Shown here piece by piece: positions 8,590 to 20,100 of a stretch of DNA of 64,000 bases; the stretch's first letter is position 1; each line of letters begins with the position of its first letter. The notes under the pieces were generated by a model. That model was not told where the DNA came from and searched no databases. It saw only the letters and a list, made by a program, of their open reading frames with translations. This DNA is from Halomonas sp. 1513. GTDB lineage: Bacteria > Pseudomonadota > Gammaproteobacteria > Pseudomonadales > Halomonadaceae. Where the stretch lies: the NCBI GenBank assembly GCA_001971685.1, contig CP019326.1, positions 2,666,001 through 2,730,000 of the forward strand, in the 5' to 3' direction. A program made the translations under genes and the position numbers.

Positions 8590-8611
8590 AGCCGCGGCTA
8601 TCGAAGCGGCT
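8590..8611. terminator. Possible terminator hairpin between aguB and the Nudix gene
   Basis: AGCCGC (8590-8595) and GCGGCT (8606-8611) form a stem with a 10-base loop in the short space between two convergent genes. There is no clear T tract, so factor-independent termination is doubtful. Confidence 0.3.
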
Positions 8612-8626
8612 CTCCCAGAGTATGGC

Positions 8627-9574
8627 TTACTTCCAGAAATCTCGGATCGAGGCGATGCCCTGGGCGCCCACCGCGCGGGCGTGGTCGGCATCATAACGGG
8701 TCATCCCGCCCAGCGCGAAGACCGGCGTGCCGGCGGTCTCCACCAGCTGCTGGAAGTCGTGCCAGCCCAATGGCGCGGCATCCGGGTGGGTGGGCGTGGT
8801 ACGCAGCGGCGAGAGGGTGACGAAGTCGCAGCCGATCCGCGCCGCCTGGTCGAGCTGGGCGCGGTCGTGGGTCGAGGCAGACAGCCACTTGCCCTCGGCG
8901 ATGGGCCGCCGCTCGAGGCTCATCAGTCGCTCGCTGGTGAGATGGATACCGTCGGCGTCGACCTCGTCGAGCAGGCTCGGCTCGCCGTTGAGCAGCAGCC
9001 GCGCGCCGTGCTCGCGGCACATCGCCAAGGCCTGCTTGGCACGCGTGACATAGGCATCATGCTCGAGGGTCTTGGCACGCAGCTGCACCAGGCGAATGCC
9101 GTCCTCGCGCAGCGCCCGCTCCAGCTTGGCCAGGAAGTCGGCGTCGGCCTCCTCCTCGGCGCTGATCAGATACTCGGTAGGCAGCATCACCGCACGCAGG
9201 ATGGGCAGATTGGCCGCCGGGAAGGGGTAGTTGACCAGCTCCTCCATCGGCACCCAGCGCACCGCCTGGCCCTCACGGCCAAACGGCTCGCCGGCAAACT
9301 CGTGAACCTGCCACACGTCGAGCAGGATATGCTTGTCCGGGTACTCGTGATGCACGCGGATCAGCGGCTGAGCACGCTGGATCTCGACCCCCAGCTCTTC
9401 GTGAAGTTCGCGGCGTAGCGCCTCGAAGCCGGTTTCATAGGGTGCCAACTTGCCCCCCGGAAACTCCCACAGCCCCCCATGATCGACATTGGAGGGGCGC
9501 CGCGCGATCAGCACCTCTTGGCGATCGCCACTGACGATGGCGGCGGCCGCCACATGTACCCGTCTCTTGACCAT
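8627..9574 (-). CDS. Nudix hydrolase fused to a ThiE-like domain
   Basis: 315 aa from the ATG at 9574 (GAGG just upstream; MVKRRVHVAAAAI is the natural MutT-like start). Residues 1-130 are a MutT-type Nudix domain with a full Nudix box (about 40-62: G, then EALRRELHEELGVE), expected to clean oxidised or otherwise aberrant nucleotides. Residues about 145-315 resemble thiamine-phosphate synthase (TIM barrel) with GIHLTSERL, DFVTLSPLRTTPTHPDA and FALGGMTRYDAD, though the true ThiE activity is unproven in such fusions. It follows argJ and secA, where mutT sits in E. coli (secA-mutT). Confidence 0.88.
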   Translation of the reverse strand: MVKRRVHVAAAAIVSGDRQEVLIARRPSNVDHGGLWEFPGGKLAPYETGFEALRRELHEELGVEIQRAQPLIRVHHEYPDKHILLDVWQVHEFAGEPFGREGQAVRWVPMEELVNYPFPAANLPILRAVMLPTEYLISAEEEADADFLAKLERALREDGIRLVQLRAKTLEHDAYVTRAKQALAMCREHGARLLLNGEPSLLDEVDADGIHLTSERLMSLERRPIAEGKWLSASTHDRAQLDQAARIGCDFVTLSPLRTTPTHPDAAPLGWHDFQQLVETAGTPVFALGGMTRYDADHARAVGAQGIASIRDFWK

Positions 9575-9632
9575 TATCCTCGTACCCTTGTCTTCACGGG
9601 CGCACCCGTACTGCTCGGACCATTGACGCCGC

Positions 9633-10841
9633 TCAACTGCGGTAGTCGGCGTTGATCGATACATATTCATGGGACAGATCCGAGGTCCACACCGTCGCGT
9701 CGGCTTCGCCGCGGCCCAGTCGGATGTGAATGGTGATCTCCTCGCCGGCCATTACCGCGCTGCCGGCCTCCTCGGTATAGCTGGCCGCGCGACCGCCGTG
9801 TTCGACCAGGCGAACCTCCCCCAGGTCGATGACCACCCGCTCGACGTCGAAGTCGTCTACCGGGGCGCGCCCCACCGCCGCCAGGATCCGCCCCCAGTTG
9901 GCATCCGAGGCGTAGAGCGCGGTCTTGACCAGCGGCGAATGCGCCACGGTAAAGGCCACGTCCAGCGCCTCCTGGCGCGAACGCGCCTGGCTGACCTCGA
10001 GGGTCACGAACTTGGTCGCCCCTTCGCCGTCGCGGATGATCGCCTGGGCCAATTCGACCAGCACGCCGTCGAGGGCCGCGCGGAAACGCGCCACGTCATC
10101 TTCGGCGCTAACTGCCGGACCCTGCCCGGTGGCGATCAGCATGCAGGCGTCGTTGGTGGAGGTGTCGCTGTCAACGGTGATGCAGTTGAACGAGCGTGCC
10201 ACCCCCTCGCGCAGCCACAGCGCCAGGTCGGCCTGGGCGATGCTGGCATCGGTGGCGACGAAGCCGAGCATGGTCGCCATGTTGGGCTGGATCATCCCCG
10301 AGCCCTTGCTGATGCCGCTGATGGTCACCGTCTCGCCGCCGATCTCGACGCTGGCCGTGGCGCCCTTGGGACGCGTATCGGTGGTCAGGATGCCCTCGGC
10401 GGCGGCGGACCAGCCGTTGGCATCGAGGCTCCCCAGCGCCGCAGGCAGGCCGTCGAGAAGCCGCTGCATGGGCAGCGGCTCGCCGATTACCCCGGTGGAG
10501 AACGGCAGCACCGCGGTGCCCGCCACCTCGGCCAGGCGGCCCAGTTCTGCGCAGCTGGCCTCGGCGTCGCGCATGCCCCGCTCGCCGGTACCGGCGTTGG
10601 CATTGCCGGTATTGATCAGCAGGTAGCGCGGCGTCTCGAGGGCCAGGTGGCGCTTGGCGACATGCACCGGCGCGGCGCAGAAGGCGTTGCGCGTGAAGGT
10701 GCCCGCCACCGTGGCGCCGGGGGCGATTTCGATCACCACCAGGTCGCGGCGCCCCGGCTTCTTGATGCCGGCCATGGCGCTGCCCAGCCGCACCCCCTCG
10801 ATCGCCGGCAGCGCCGGAAACGTGCCCTTGCCTACTGCCAT
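9633..10841 (-). CDS. argJ: ArgJ, glutamate N-acetyltransferase / ornithine acetyltransferase
   Basis: 402 aa. Transfers acetyl from N-acetylornithine to glutamate, recycling the acetyl group in arginine synthesis; some members can also use acetyl-CoA. ArgJ is an Ntn hydrolase-fold protein that cuts itself before a Thr nucleophile: the site is visible in MIQPNMATMLGF (A-T bond, about residue 190). The C-terminus YVSINADYRS is typical. Placed 25 bp after secA on the same strand, as in Pseudomonas. Whether it is mono- or bifunctional cannot be read from sequence. Confidence 0.95.
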   Translation of the reverse strand: MAVGKGTFPALPAIEGVRLGSAMAGIKKPGRRDLVVIEIAPGATVAGTFTRNAFCAAPVHVAKRHLALETPRYLLINTGNANAGTGERGMRDAEASCAELGRLAEVAGTAVLPFSTGVIGEPLPMQRLLDGLPAALGSLDANGWSAAAEGILTTDTRPKGATASVEIGGETVTISGISKGSGMIQPNMATMLGFVATDASIAQADLALWLREGVARSFNCITVDSDTSTNDACMLIATGQGPAVSAEDDVARFRAALDGVLVELAQAIIRDGEGATKFVTLEVSQARSRQEALDVAFTVAHSPLVKTALYASDANWGRILAAVGRAPVDDFDVERVVIDLGEVRLVEHGGRAASYTEEAGSAVMAGEEITIHIRLGRGEADATVWTSDLSHEYVSINADYRS

Positions 10842-10866
10842 GCGCTTTCTCCTTGCCCGATGCGTA

Positions 10867-13599
<2,733 letters not shown>

Positions 13600-13639
13600 T
13601 GCGTGTTCACTCGTCGCGTGGAATCGAAACACAGCGTCT

Positions 13640-13682
13640 CGACCGGCATGGCACGGTCGCCGCTGGCGCCTCCTGGGGCGGC
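13640..13682 (-). promoter_or_regulatory. Hairpins in the secA translation leader
   Basis: Two stems lie between the small upstream gene and secA: CGACCG with CGGTCG (13640-13659, 8-base loop) and GCCGC with GCGGC (13659-13682, overlapping the first by one base). They could fold the intercistronic RNA ahead of secA, whose own ribosome-binding site is weak. A SecM-like regulatory role is inferred only. Confidence 0.35.
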
Positions 13683-13683
13683 T

Positions 13684-14070
13684 TCAGGTGGAGTGAGTGA
13701 ACAGGCGAGGCGGGCCTCGACGCGACAGCACGTCGGCACCCGCGACGGGGCGTAGCAGCAGTGTCAGCGCATGCGGAGCACGCGCCCGACGCGGCACGTC
13801 GGGGCGCCGCCGCGCCGGCGGCAACCAGCGCCGCCGACGTGCCAGGCGCCGGCTTTCGGCACGAATGCTGTCCGGCACCAGCCAGCAGATCTGCACCACA
13901 CGACTGACCAGGCGCACGTCACCCTGAGCCAGGCCCGCCGGCAGCAGGCAACCCACCAGCAGGCCGGCCAACCACCAGCGACTACGCACACGGCGTCGCG
14001 AGCCGATCGCCGTGGGGCGACCGGCATCCGGCGTGGCCGACTCGCAGCAAGCGGGGGCGGCGTGACTCAT
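13684..14070 (-). CDS. Small exported protein in the secM position; candidate SecM-like arrest peptide
   Basis: 128 aa, no family recognised with certainty. A signal peptide is clear: basic SRRRVRSR (24-31), hydrophobic core WWLAGLLVGCLLPAGLA (32-48), likely cleavage near LAQ-GD. The middle is very Arg-rich (72-97). The C-terminus carries RRGPPRL (117-123), which lines up with RAGPQRL at the end of E. coli SecM, keeping R163, G165, P166, R168 and L169; the upstream F...WI part of the SecM motif is not seen. Gene order lpxC - this gene - secA equals E. coli lpxC-secM-secA. Codon use is normal for the window, so it looks real. A SecM role is inference; it could be an unrelated exported protein. 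Confidence 0.7.
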   Translation of the reverse strand: MSHAAPACCESATPDAGRPTAIGSRRRVRSRWWLAGLLVGCLLPAGLAQGDVRLVSRVVQICWLVPDSIRAESRRLARRRRWLPPARRRPDVPRRARAPHALTLLLRPVAGADVLSRRGPPRLFTHST

Positions 14071-14135
14071 GCTGTCGATGTACTCTCTGGCATGCTAGAT
14101 TGCCTGTTATCGTCTGGCGTCCTGAGTGCAAGCCC

Positions 14136-14606
14136 ATGAGTATAAAGGTTAAGCGTTTCCGCGCCCAGCCCGTGGCTCGGCTACTCGGTGGTCAGGGCGA
14201 ACTCGGCGGGCTGATGCGCATGGCGCAGCTGATCGACCGCGCCCAGCGGCTGCTACGCGAACAGCTCCCTGAAGAGGTACGCGAGCACGTGTTCGTCGGC
14301 GGCTACCGCGACGGCAAGCTGACGCTGATCACCGACCGTGCGGTGTGGCTGACCTGGCTGCGCTATGAGCAGCCACGCCTGCTGGCGCTGCTCCACCAGC
14401 AACGCGAGTTCGAGGCGGTGCTCGGCTTCACCCTCAAAGTCCGTCCGATACGACCGCCCAAGGCACCGCTGCGCCAGGCCCGTGCCCTTTCGGCCACGGC
14501 CGCCGACGAGCTCTCATCCTGCGCCGCCGACACCAGCGACCCGCGCCTCAAGGGGGCCTTGGAGCGACTCGCCAGCCACGCCGAGCGCAGCAATCGCTCC
14601 CGCTAA
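14136..14606 (+). CDS. dciA: DciA-family protein (DUF721), replicative helicase loader
   Basis: 156 aa from the ATG at 14136 (MSIKVKRFRAQP). DUF721 proteins, now called DciA, assist loading of DnaB in bacteria that lack DnaC/DnaI. The N-terminal half (about 10-105) shows the KH-like domain pattern, including GGYRDGKLTLITDRAVWLTWLRYEQPRLL split by turns. The C-terminal 50 residues are low-complexity and probably disordered, as usual. It is divergent from the secM-position gene (65-bp shared upstream region) and convergent with lpxC, a spot where DUF721 genes are also found in Pseudomonas and Vibrio. I am confident of the family, less so that it is the sole DciA. Confidence 0.82.
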   Translation: MSIKVKRFRAQPVARLLGGQGELGGLMRMAQLIDRAQRLLREQLPEEVREHVFVGGYRDGKLTLITDRAVWLTWLRYEQPRLLALLHQQREFEAVLGFTLKVRPIRPPKAPLRQARALSATAADELSSCAADTSDPRLKGALERLASHAERSNRSR

Positions 14607-14633
14607 TGCGCCCCGCACAGGGGTAGAAATGAC

Positions 14634-14660
14634 AGCGCCGCCCCTTAAGGAGGCGGCGCT
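14634..14660. terminator. Bidirectional hairpin between dciA and lpxC
   Basis: AGCGCCGCC (14634-14642) and GGCGGCGCT (14652-14660) form a perfect 9-bp GC stem around a 9-base loop containing CCTTAAGG. It lies between two convergent stops. T tracts are weak on both sides, so efficiency is uncertain. Confidence 0.6.
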
Positions 14661-14708
14661 ATATCAGCACTGGTCAGTTACCCGTCCGCGGCGCATGCGC
14701 CGGCAGCA

Positions 14709-15620
14709 TCACGCCATGGCCGGCGCGGCGTAGGAGATCGGCGCGCGCTGCGCCTCGTCTTCGAAGGTAACGATCTCGAACGACTCGGGATGTGCCAGCA
14801 TCTCGCGACACAGCTGATTGTTCAGCGCGTGCCCCGACTTGATGCCGCGGAACTCGCCAATCAGGCTGTAGCCCAGCTGATAGAGATCGCCGATGGCGTC
14901 GAGCACCTTGTGCTTGACGAACTCGTCGTCATAGCGCAGGCCGCCCTCGTTAACGATGCGGTAGTCGTCCACCACGATGGCGTTGTCGAGGCTGCCACCC
15001 AGCGCCAGATTGTGCGAGCGCAGGAACTCGAGATCACGCATGAAACCAAAGGTGCGCGCCCGCGAGACCTCCTTGACGAACGAGGTGGTCGAAAAATCCA
15101 CGGTGGTGGTCTGCTCGCGCAGCTCGCTGACGGGGTGGTCGAAATCGATGGCAAACGCCACCTTGAAGCCATTGTGAGGCAGGAAACGTGCCTCCTTGTC
15201 ATCCTCGCGCACCACGATTTCGCGCTTGATGCGGATGAACTTCTTGGCCGCCTGCTGCTCGTCGATGCCCGCCGACTGGATCAGGAACACGAAGGGGCCG
15301 GCACTGCCGTCCATGATCGGCACTTCCGGCGCACTGACGTCGACGAAGGCATTATCGATGCCCAGGCCAGCGAAGGCCGACATCAGATGCTCGACAGTCG
15401 CCACCTTGACACCGTCCTGGGACAGCGCCGTGCACATGGTGGTGTCGGTGACGTTCTCGGCCCGCGCAGGAATCATCACCTGGGGCTCGAGATCGGTGCG
15501 CACGAAGATGATGCCGGTATTCGGCGGCGCCGGACGCAGCGTCAGGTAGACTTTTTCACCGGAGTGCAGGCCGACGCCGGTCGCACGAATGGTGTTCTTG
15601 AGGGTACGTTGTCTAATCAT
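14709..15620 (-). CDS. lpxC: LpxC, UDP-3-O-acyl-N-acetylglucosamine deacetylase
   Basis: 303 aa, full length. Zinc-dependent enzyme of the first committed step in lipid A synthesis. Starts with the family [24 protein letters not shown]; zinc ligands are in VEHLMSAF (His near 79) and HKVLDAIGD (His near 238, Asp near 242), with the general base Glu in DGSAG context and a second His near the C-terminus (GHALNN). Last gene of the dcw region, 111 bp behind ftsZ and with its own likely promoter. The C-terminus is short; in E. coli the tail controls FtsH degradation. Confidence 0.97.
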   Translation of the reverse strand: MIRQRTLKNTIRATGVGLHSGEKVYLTLRPAPPNTGIIFVRTDLEPQVMIPARAENVTDTTMCTALSQDGVKVATVEHLMSAFAGLGIDNAFVDVSAPEVPIMDGSAGPFVFLIQSAGIDEQQAAKKFIRIKREIVVREDDKEARFLPHNGFKVAFAIDFDHPVSELREQTTTVDFSTTSFVKEVSRARTFGFMRDLEFLRSHNLALGGSLDNAIVVDDYRIVNEGGLRYDDEFVKHKVLDAIGDLYQLGYSLIGEFRGIKSGHALNNQLCREMLAHPESFEIVTFEDEAQRAPISYAAPAMA

Positions 15621-15660
15621 GGGCAGTAGCCAGGCTGATATTAGTTATCAAACACTGTTC

Positions 15661-15689
15661 ACTATAACAGCGAACAAGCGTTTCAACAA
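15661..15689 (-). promoter_or_regulatory. Candidate lpxC promoter
   Basis: On the minus strand TTGTTG (15684-15689), 17 bp, TATAGT (15661-15666), about 40 bp upstream of the lpxC ATG in an AT-rich gap. A run of eight T (minus strand) lies just ahead of the -35 and could serve as an UP-like element or as the end of the ftsZ transcript. Confidence 0.45.
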
Positions 15690-15731
15690 AAAAAACATCC
15701 CTGGCCACGCCTATGCGATCGATAGCACGCC

Positions 15732-16901
15732 TCAATCGGCCTGACGACGCAGGAACGCCGGGATGTCCAGGTAGTCATCGAGCTCCTGGGACTTGCGCTT
15801 CTCGGCCCGCGCCTTGACCGCCGCTTCCTGCTCGGACTTGGCCGCCTGCTGGCGCATTACCGCCGGCTGCTGCTGCAGGGTACGGTAGTCGGCAGACTCG
15901 GGGCGCGCAGCCACCGCCTCGCGCGGCGCGGCTTTCTGCTGACGGCCTTCGAGGCCCGCCGCCACCACGGTGACACGCAGCTCATCGGACATGTCCATAT
16001 CGATGGAGGTACCCACGACGATGGTGGCGTCCTGGGAAGCGAATTCCTGAACGGTGGCACCCACGTCGTTGAACTCCCCGATGGAGAGGTCCGGCCCGGC
16101 GGTGATATTGACCAGGATGCCGCGCGCGCCATGCAGGTCGATATCTTCCAGCAGCGGGCTCTTGATGGCTTTCTCCGCAGCTTCACGGGCGCGATTCTCG
16201 CCGGTGGCACCGCCGGTGCCCATCATCGCCATGCCCATTTCGGACATCACGGTGCGTACGTCGGCGAAGTCGACGTTGATGATGCCGGGGCTGGTGATCA
16301 GCTCGGCAATGCCCTGCACCGCGCCCAGCAGCACGTCATTGGCAGCGCTGAAGGCGGTCAGCAGGCTGGCGTTCTTGCCCAGCACCGCAAGCAGTTTCTC
16401 GTTGGGGATGGTGATCAGCGAGTCGACGTGCTCGGAGAGCTCCTTCATGCCCTCCTCGGCGGCGCGCATGCGCTTGGGCCCCTCGAAGGGGAATGGCCGG
16501 GTCACCACCGCCACGGTGAGGATACCCAGCTCCTTGGCCACCTGGGCGACCACCGGCGCGCCCCCGGTGCCGGTACCGCCGCCCATGCCGGCGGTGATGA
16601 AAATCATGTCGGCGCCATTGATCAGCTCGGCGATGCGCTCACGATCCTCCATCGCGGCCTGACGGCCCACGTCGGGATTGGCGCCCGCGCCGAGCCCCTT
16701 GGTGATCTCGCTGCCGAGCTGGAGCACGGTCTTGGCCGCCACACGCTTGAGCGCCTGGGCGTCGGTATTGGCGCAGATGAACTCGACGCCTTCGATGTTG
16801 CTCTCGACCATGTGATTGACGGCATTGCCGCCACCGCCGCCGACGCCGATCACCTTGATGACCGCGCTGCTTGAGGGTGCGTTATCTACCAGTTCGAACA
16901 T
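15732..16901 (-). CDS. ftsZ: FtsZ, tubulin-like division ring GTPase
   Basis: 389 aa. Polymerises at midcell to form the Z ring. Tubulin signature GGGTGTG (about 106-112), the T7 loop near [11 protein letters not shown] with the catalytic Asp, and the conserved C-terminal peptide [14 protein letters not shown] that binds FtsA and ZipA are all present; the linker (about 320-372) is Gln/Ala/Glu-rich. Located 33 bp after ftsA, in the conserved order ftsA-ftsZ-lpxC. Confidence 0.98.
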   Translation of the reverse strand: MFELVDNAPSSSAVIKVIGVGGGGGNAVNHMVESNIEGVEFICANTDAQALKRVAAKTVLQLGSEITKGLGAGANPDVGRQAAMEDRERIAELINGADMIFITAGMGGGTGTGGAPVVAQVAKELGILTVAVVTRPFPFEGPKRMRAAEEGMKELSEHVDSLITIPNEKLLAVLGKNASLLTAFSAANDVLLGAVQGIAELITSPGIINVDFADVRTVMSEMGMAMMGTGGATGENRAREAAEKAIKSPLLEDIDLHGARGILVNITAGPDLSIGEFNDVGATVQEFASQDATIVVGTSIDMDMSDELRVTVVAAGLEGRQQKAAPREAVAARPESADYRTLQQQPAVMRQQAAKSEQEAAVKARAEKRKSQELDDYLDIPAFLRRQAD

Positions 16902-16934
16902 AAGCCCCGTCTCCTGGACCGCTCGCGGCCCGTA

Positions 16935-18224
16935 TCAGAAATTTCCTTTGAACCAGCCCTTGATCTTGTCCAGCGCCGGAAAACCGTCCTTGAGTCCCCG
17001 CCGGGAGACGTCTTCCCTTTTCGGCTGTGCCGATACTACTCGTCCGTGGCCGTGGAGGCCATGCCCCTGCCTGGCATCTCGCATACCGTAATGTAGCAAA
17101 CCGACCCCGGTGGAATAAATCGGGTTGCGTACCACATCGGCCAGGCCCCTGACATTCTGCGGACTGGCGATGCGCACCGGCATGTGGAAGATCTCCTCGG
17201 CCAGCTCGACCACGCCTTCCATCCGCGAGGTGCCGCCGGTGAGCACCACCCCCGCCGCCACCAGGTCCTCGTAGCCGCTGCGCCGCAGCTCCTCGCGCAC
17301 CAGCGTGAACAACTCCTCGTAGCGCGGCTCGACCACCTCGGCCAAGGCCTGGCGCGACAGGTCCCGCGCAGGGCGCTCGCCGACGCTGGGCACCTTGATC
17401 ATCTCGTCGCTGGAGGCCAACTGGGTCAGCGCACAGGCATACTTGACCTTGATGTCCTCGGCGTACTGGGTCGGCGTGCGCAGCGCCATGGCAATATCGT
17501 TGGTGACCTGATCACCGGCGATGGGAATCACCGCGGTGTGGCGGATGGCGCCTTCGGTAAACACCGCGATATCGGTGGTGCCGCCGCCGATGTCGACCAT
17601 GCACACGCCGAGTTCGCGCTCATCCTCGGTCAGTACCGCATGGCTCGAGGCCAGCTGCTCGAGAATGATCGCATCGACCTCGAGGCCGCAGCGGCGCACG
17701 CACTTTTCGATGTTCTGCACGGCATTCAGCGCTGCGGTGACCAGATGCACCTGGGCCTCCAAGCGCACGCCGGACATGCCCAGCGGCTCGCGAATGCCCT
17801 CCTGCTTGTCGATGGAGAACTCCTGAGGCAGGACATGCAGCACCCGCTGCCCTTCGGAAATCGCGCGCGCACGTGCCGAGTCGATCACCCGTTCGATGTC
17901 GTAGGTGCTGACCTCACGCTCCTTGATCGCCACCACTCCATCGGAATTCATCGAGCTGATATGACTGCCGGCAATGCCGACATATACCGAATGAATGTCG
18001 CAGCCGGCCATCAGCTCGGCTTCTTCCACGGCGCGCTGAATCGACTGCACCGTGGACTCGATATTGATCACCACGCCCTTCTTCATGCCCCGGGAGGGGT
18101 GCGACCCGATCCCGGCAATTTCAATACCGCCATCGTCGGTGGGCTGCCCCACGATCGCCACGACCTTGGATGTTCCGATATCCAGCCCGACTACCATATT
18201 GGAAGCGTTGGGTTGTCCTGCCAT
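16935..18224 (-). CDS. ftsA: FtsA, actin-like divisome protein
   Basis: 429 aa. Membrane-tethered actin homologue that anchors FtsZ and activates septal synthesis. Actin-fold ATP motifs are seen near the N-terminus (VVGLDIGTSKVVAIVG), in the middle (VDIGGGTTDIAVF, about residue 207) and late (VVLTGGTSRMEGV). The C-terminal amphipathic membrane helix is DKIKGWFKGNF. Unlike in E. coli, where ftsQ and ftsA overlap, here a 205-bp AT-rich gap with a perfect -10 box precedes the gene, so ftsA-ftsZ probably has its own transcript. Confidence 0.97.
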   Translation of the reverse strand: MAGQPNASNMVVGLDIGTSKVVAIVGQPTDDGGIEIAGIGSHPSRGMKKGVVINIESTVQSIQRAVEEAELMAGCDIHSVYVGIAGSHISSMNSDGVVAIKEREVSTYDIERVIDSARARAISEGQRVLHVLPQEFSIDKQEGIREPLGMSGVRLEAQVHLVTAALNAVQNIEKCVRRCGLEVDAIILEQLASSHAVLTEDERELGVCMVDIGGGTTDIAVFTEGAIRHTAVIPIAGDQVTNDIAMALRTPTQYAEDIKVKYACALTQLASSDEMIKVPSVGERPARDLSRQALAEVVEPRYEELFTLVREELRRSGYEDLVAAGVVLTGGTSRMEGVVELAEEIFHMPVRIASPQNVRGLADVVRNPIYSTGVGLLHYGMRDARQGHGLHGHGRVVSAQPKREDVSRRGLKDGFPALDKIKGWFKGNF

Positions 18225-18294
18225 GGGTCGTGGTCACTCCTCAAACTTGTCGGTATTAAGTGTCCGTTAAAGTGCATCCTTAGACATAGACACA

Positions 18295-18337
18295 ATTATA
18301 GGAACAACTTGCGTTGTTTCACCAGCAGTTGGTGAAA
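18295..18337 (-). promoter_or_regulatory. Likely ftsA promoter with overlapping palindromes
   Basis: The minus strand has a perfect TATAAT (18295-18300), about 71 bp from the ftsA ATG. Where the -35 should lie (about 18318-18323) there is an inverted repeat TTTCACCA-GCAGT-TGGTGAAA (18317-18337), and the spacer holds AACAAC-TTGC-GTTGTT (18303-18318). No good -35 hexamer is seen, suggesting an activator- or repressor-controlled promoter. Confidence 0.5.
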
Positions 18338-18429
18338 AACATACGTCAGAATACGGGGCTTTTTTAATAAAAGGAACACCCCATAGCGCGACCTGGCGGG
18401 AACTCGCTAAAAAAAACGCCTCTGGAGCC

Positions 18430-19152
18430 CTACGCTTCGTCGTCGCTCGCTGCCTCGGTTTCTCCGTGCCAGGCAACCGCCACCCCGTTGGGATAACGCA
18501 GGTCGATGTAGCGGATATGCGACGCCTGAGCCCCCAGCTGACGCTGCCAAGCGGCGCTCAATCGCGCCAGGCGTGCATCGCGATCATTACGCCCCAGCAT
18601 CACCCAGGCGCCGTCATCCAGCTGCAGCCGCCAGGCTCCGCGCGCCTCGAGTCGCAGCTGGGTAATGGTCAACCCCAGGGTATCGAGCCGCGCCGACAGG
18701 TCGTGATAATACGCCAGTACTTCGGGACCGCTGTCCGCCGGTCCGGCCAGGTCAGCGAGGTCGCCGGGCGGCGACACCGGCCCGAAAGCGAAGGGCTCGC
18801 CCTCGGGATTGAGCAGGAAATCGTCGTTCCAGCGCGCCACCGGGACCTGCTCGATCAGCTCGAAGGTGAGTGCATTGGGCCACTCCCGCGAGACCCGCAC
18901 CTCGGCCAGCCAATCGATTTCGCGGGCGGCACGACGCAGCTCGCCAAGATCCACCGAGAGCCAGGTATGACCCTGGATCAGCGGCGCCAGCTCGGCACGC
19001 AGATAGCCGGCACTGACGTGGCGCAACTCGCCGCTTATCGAGACCCGCTCGACAGGTCGGTCCAGCCACAGCCACAGCGCCCGTCCGCCGGCTACCAGCA
19101 GCACCACAAACAGCATCAGCCCGACCAGAGATCTCCGCGCATGGTGACTCAT
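18430..19152 (-). CDS. ftsQ: FtsQ, divisome scaffold protein
   Basis: 240 aa. Bitopic inner-membrane protein that links early and late divisome proteins through FtsB and FtsL. A short cytoplasmic N-terminus, one transmembrane helix (about 9-30), the POTRA domain (VERVSISGELRHVSAGYLRAEL split across about 34-105, with GHTWLSVDL and ARVSREWPN-like text) and a C-terminal beta domain (110-230) are all recognisable. Six bases separate it from ddl. It ends the ddl-ftsQ part of the cluster; a run of eight T follows the stop. Confidence 0.93.
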   Translation of the reverse strand: MSHHARRSLVGLMLFVVLLVAGGRALWLWLDRPVERVSISGELRHVSAGYLRAELAPLIQGHTWLSVDLGELRRAAREIDWLAEVRVSREWPNALTFELIEQVPVARWNDDFLLNPEGEPFAFGPVSPPGDLADLAGPADSGPEVLAYYHDLSARLDTLGLTITQLRLEARGAWRLQLDDGAWVMLGRNDRDARLARLSAAWQRQLGAQASHIRYIDLRYPNGVAVAWHGETEAASDDEA

Positions 19153-19158
19153 GGGATC

Positions 19159-20100
19159 TTAGTGCTCTCCGGAGGGGTCGAGGGTGGTCGCCAGGATGCG
19201 CCGCACCAGGGCATCGAAATCATAACCGGCGTGGGCCGCGGACTGCGGCACCAGGCTATGATCGGTCATGCCCGGCACGGTGTTGACCTCGAGCAGCCAG
19301 AAGCGGCCCTCGGCATCGCGCATCACGTCGACACGCCCCCAGCCCTCGCCGCCGATGGCCGCAAAGGCGCGTCGACACAGCTCGCCGAGCTCGGCCTCTT
19401 CGGCATCGCTGAGTCCGCACGGCAGATGATAGCGCGTGGTGTTGGAAATATACTTGGCCTCGTAGTCGTAGAAGCCACTGGGCACCTCGACGCGAATCGC
19501 CGGCAAGACATCGTCACCGAGCAGCGACACGGTATATTCCGGCCCCTGGATGAAGCGCTCGGCCATCACCTGAGCGTCGAAGCGGGCCGCTTCCCGGTAG
19601 GCGGTGGCCAGCGCGTCACGGCTATCGACGATGCTGATGCCCAGGGTCGATCCCTCGTGCACCGGCTTGACGATCAGCGGTAGCCCCAACCGCTCGCAGA
19701 CTTGCTGCCAGTCGGCGTCCGCGTCGAGGGTCACGCTCTGCGGCGTGGGCAGTCCCAGCGCCTGCCACACCTGCTTGGTGCGCTGCTTGTCCATCCCCAG
19801 CGACGAGGCCAGCACGCCGCTGCCGGTGTAGGGAATCCCGAGCAGCTCCAGCGCGCCCTGCAGGGTGCCATCTTCGCCGCCGCGCCCGTGCATGGCGATG
19901 AAGACTCGATCCGGGGCCAGCGCCTCGAGGCCTGCCAAGCCGCCGTCGGCCAGGTCATAGCCGGTCACGTCGAGTCCACTGCGCTGCAGCGAGGCGAGCA
20001 CCGCGGCCCCGCTCAGCAGCGACACCTCGCGCTCGGCGGAGTGGCCACCGAACAGCACCACCACGCGGCCGCAAGCGTCGCGAAAAGAAGCATCATTCAT
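19159..20100 (-). CDS. ddlB: D-alanine--D-alanine ligase (DdlB type)
   Basis: 313 aa. ATP-grasp enzyme making D-Ala-D-Ala for the peptidoglycan pentapeptide. Motifs: [17 protein letters not shown] at the N-terminus, [30 protein letters not shown] (ATP binding), [15 protein letters not shown] near the C-terminus with metal ligands. Overlaps murC by four bases (ATGA) and precedes ftsQ, the classical dcw order. Confidence 0.97.
   Translation of the reverse strand: MNDASFRDACGRVVVLFGGHSAEREVSLLSGAAVLASLQRSGLDVTGYDLADGGLAGLEALAPDRVFIAMHGRGGEDGTLQGALELLGIPYTGSGVLASSLGMDKQRTKQVWQALGLPTPQSVTLDADADWQQVCERLGLPLIVKPVHEGSTLGISIVDSRDALATAYREAARFDAQVMAERFIQGPEYTVSLLGDDVLPAIRVEVPSGFYDYEAKYISNTTRYHLPCGLSDAEEAELGELCRRAFAAIGGEGWGRVDVMRDAEGRFWLLEVNTVPGMTDHSLVPQSAAHAGYDFDALVRRILATTLDPSGEH

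Noticed and set aside
8245..8694. Small minus-strand frame containing RGGAVNPSLGAT, also found in a frame near 32950
   Set aside because: The shared peptide is only the translation of the structured repeat core; not a protein family.
15667..15731. Possible ftsZ terminator ending in eight T on the minus strand
   Set aside because: No convincing hairpin directly precedes the T run; it may instead be an AT-rich element of the lpxC promoter.
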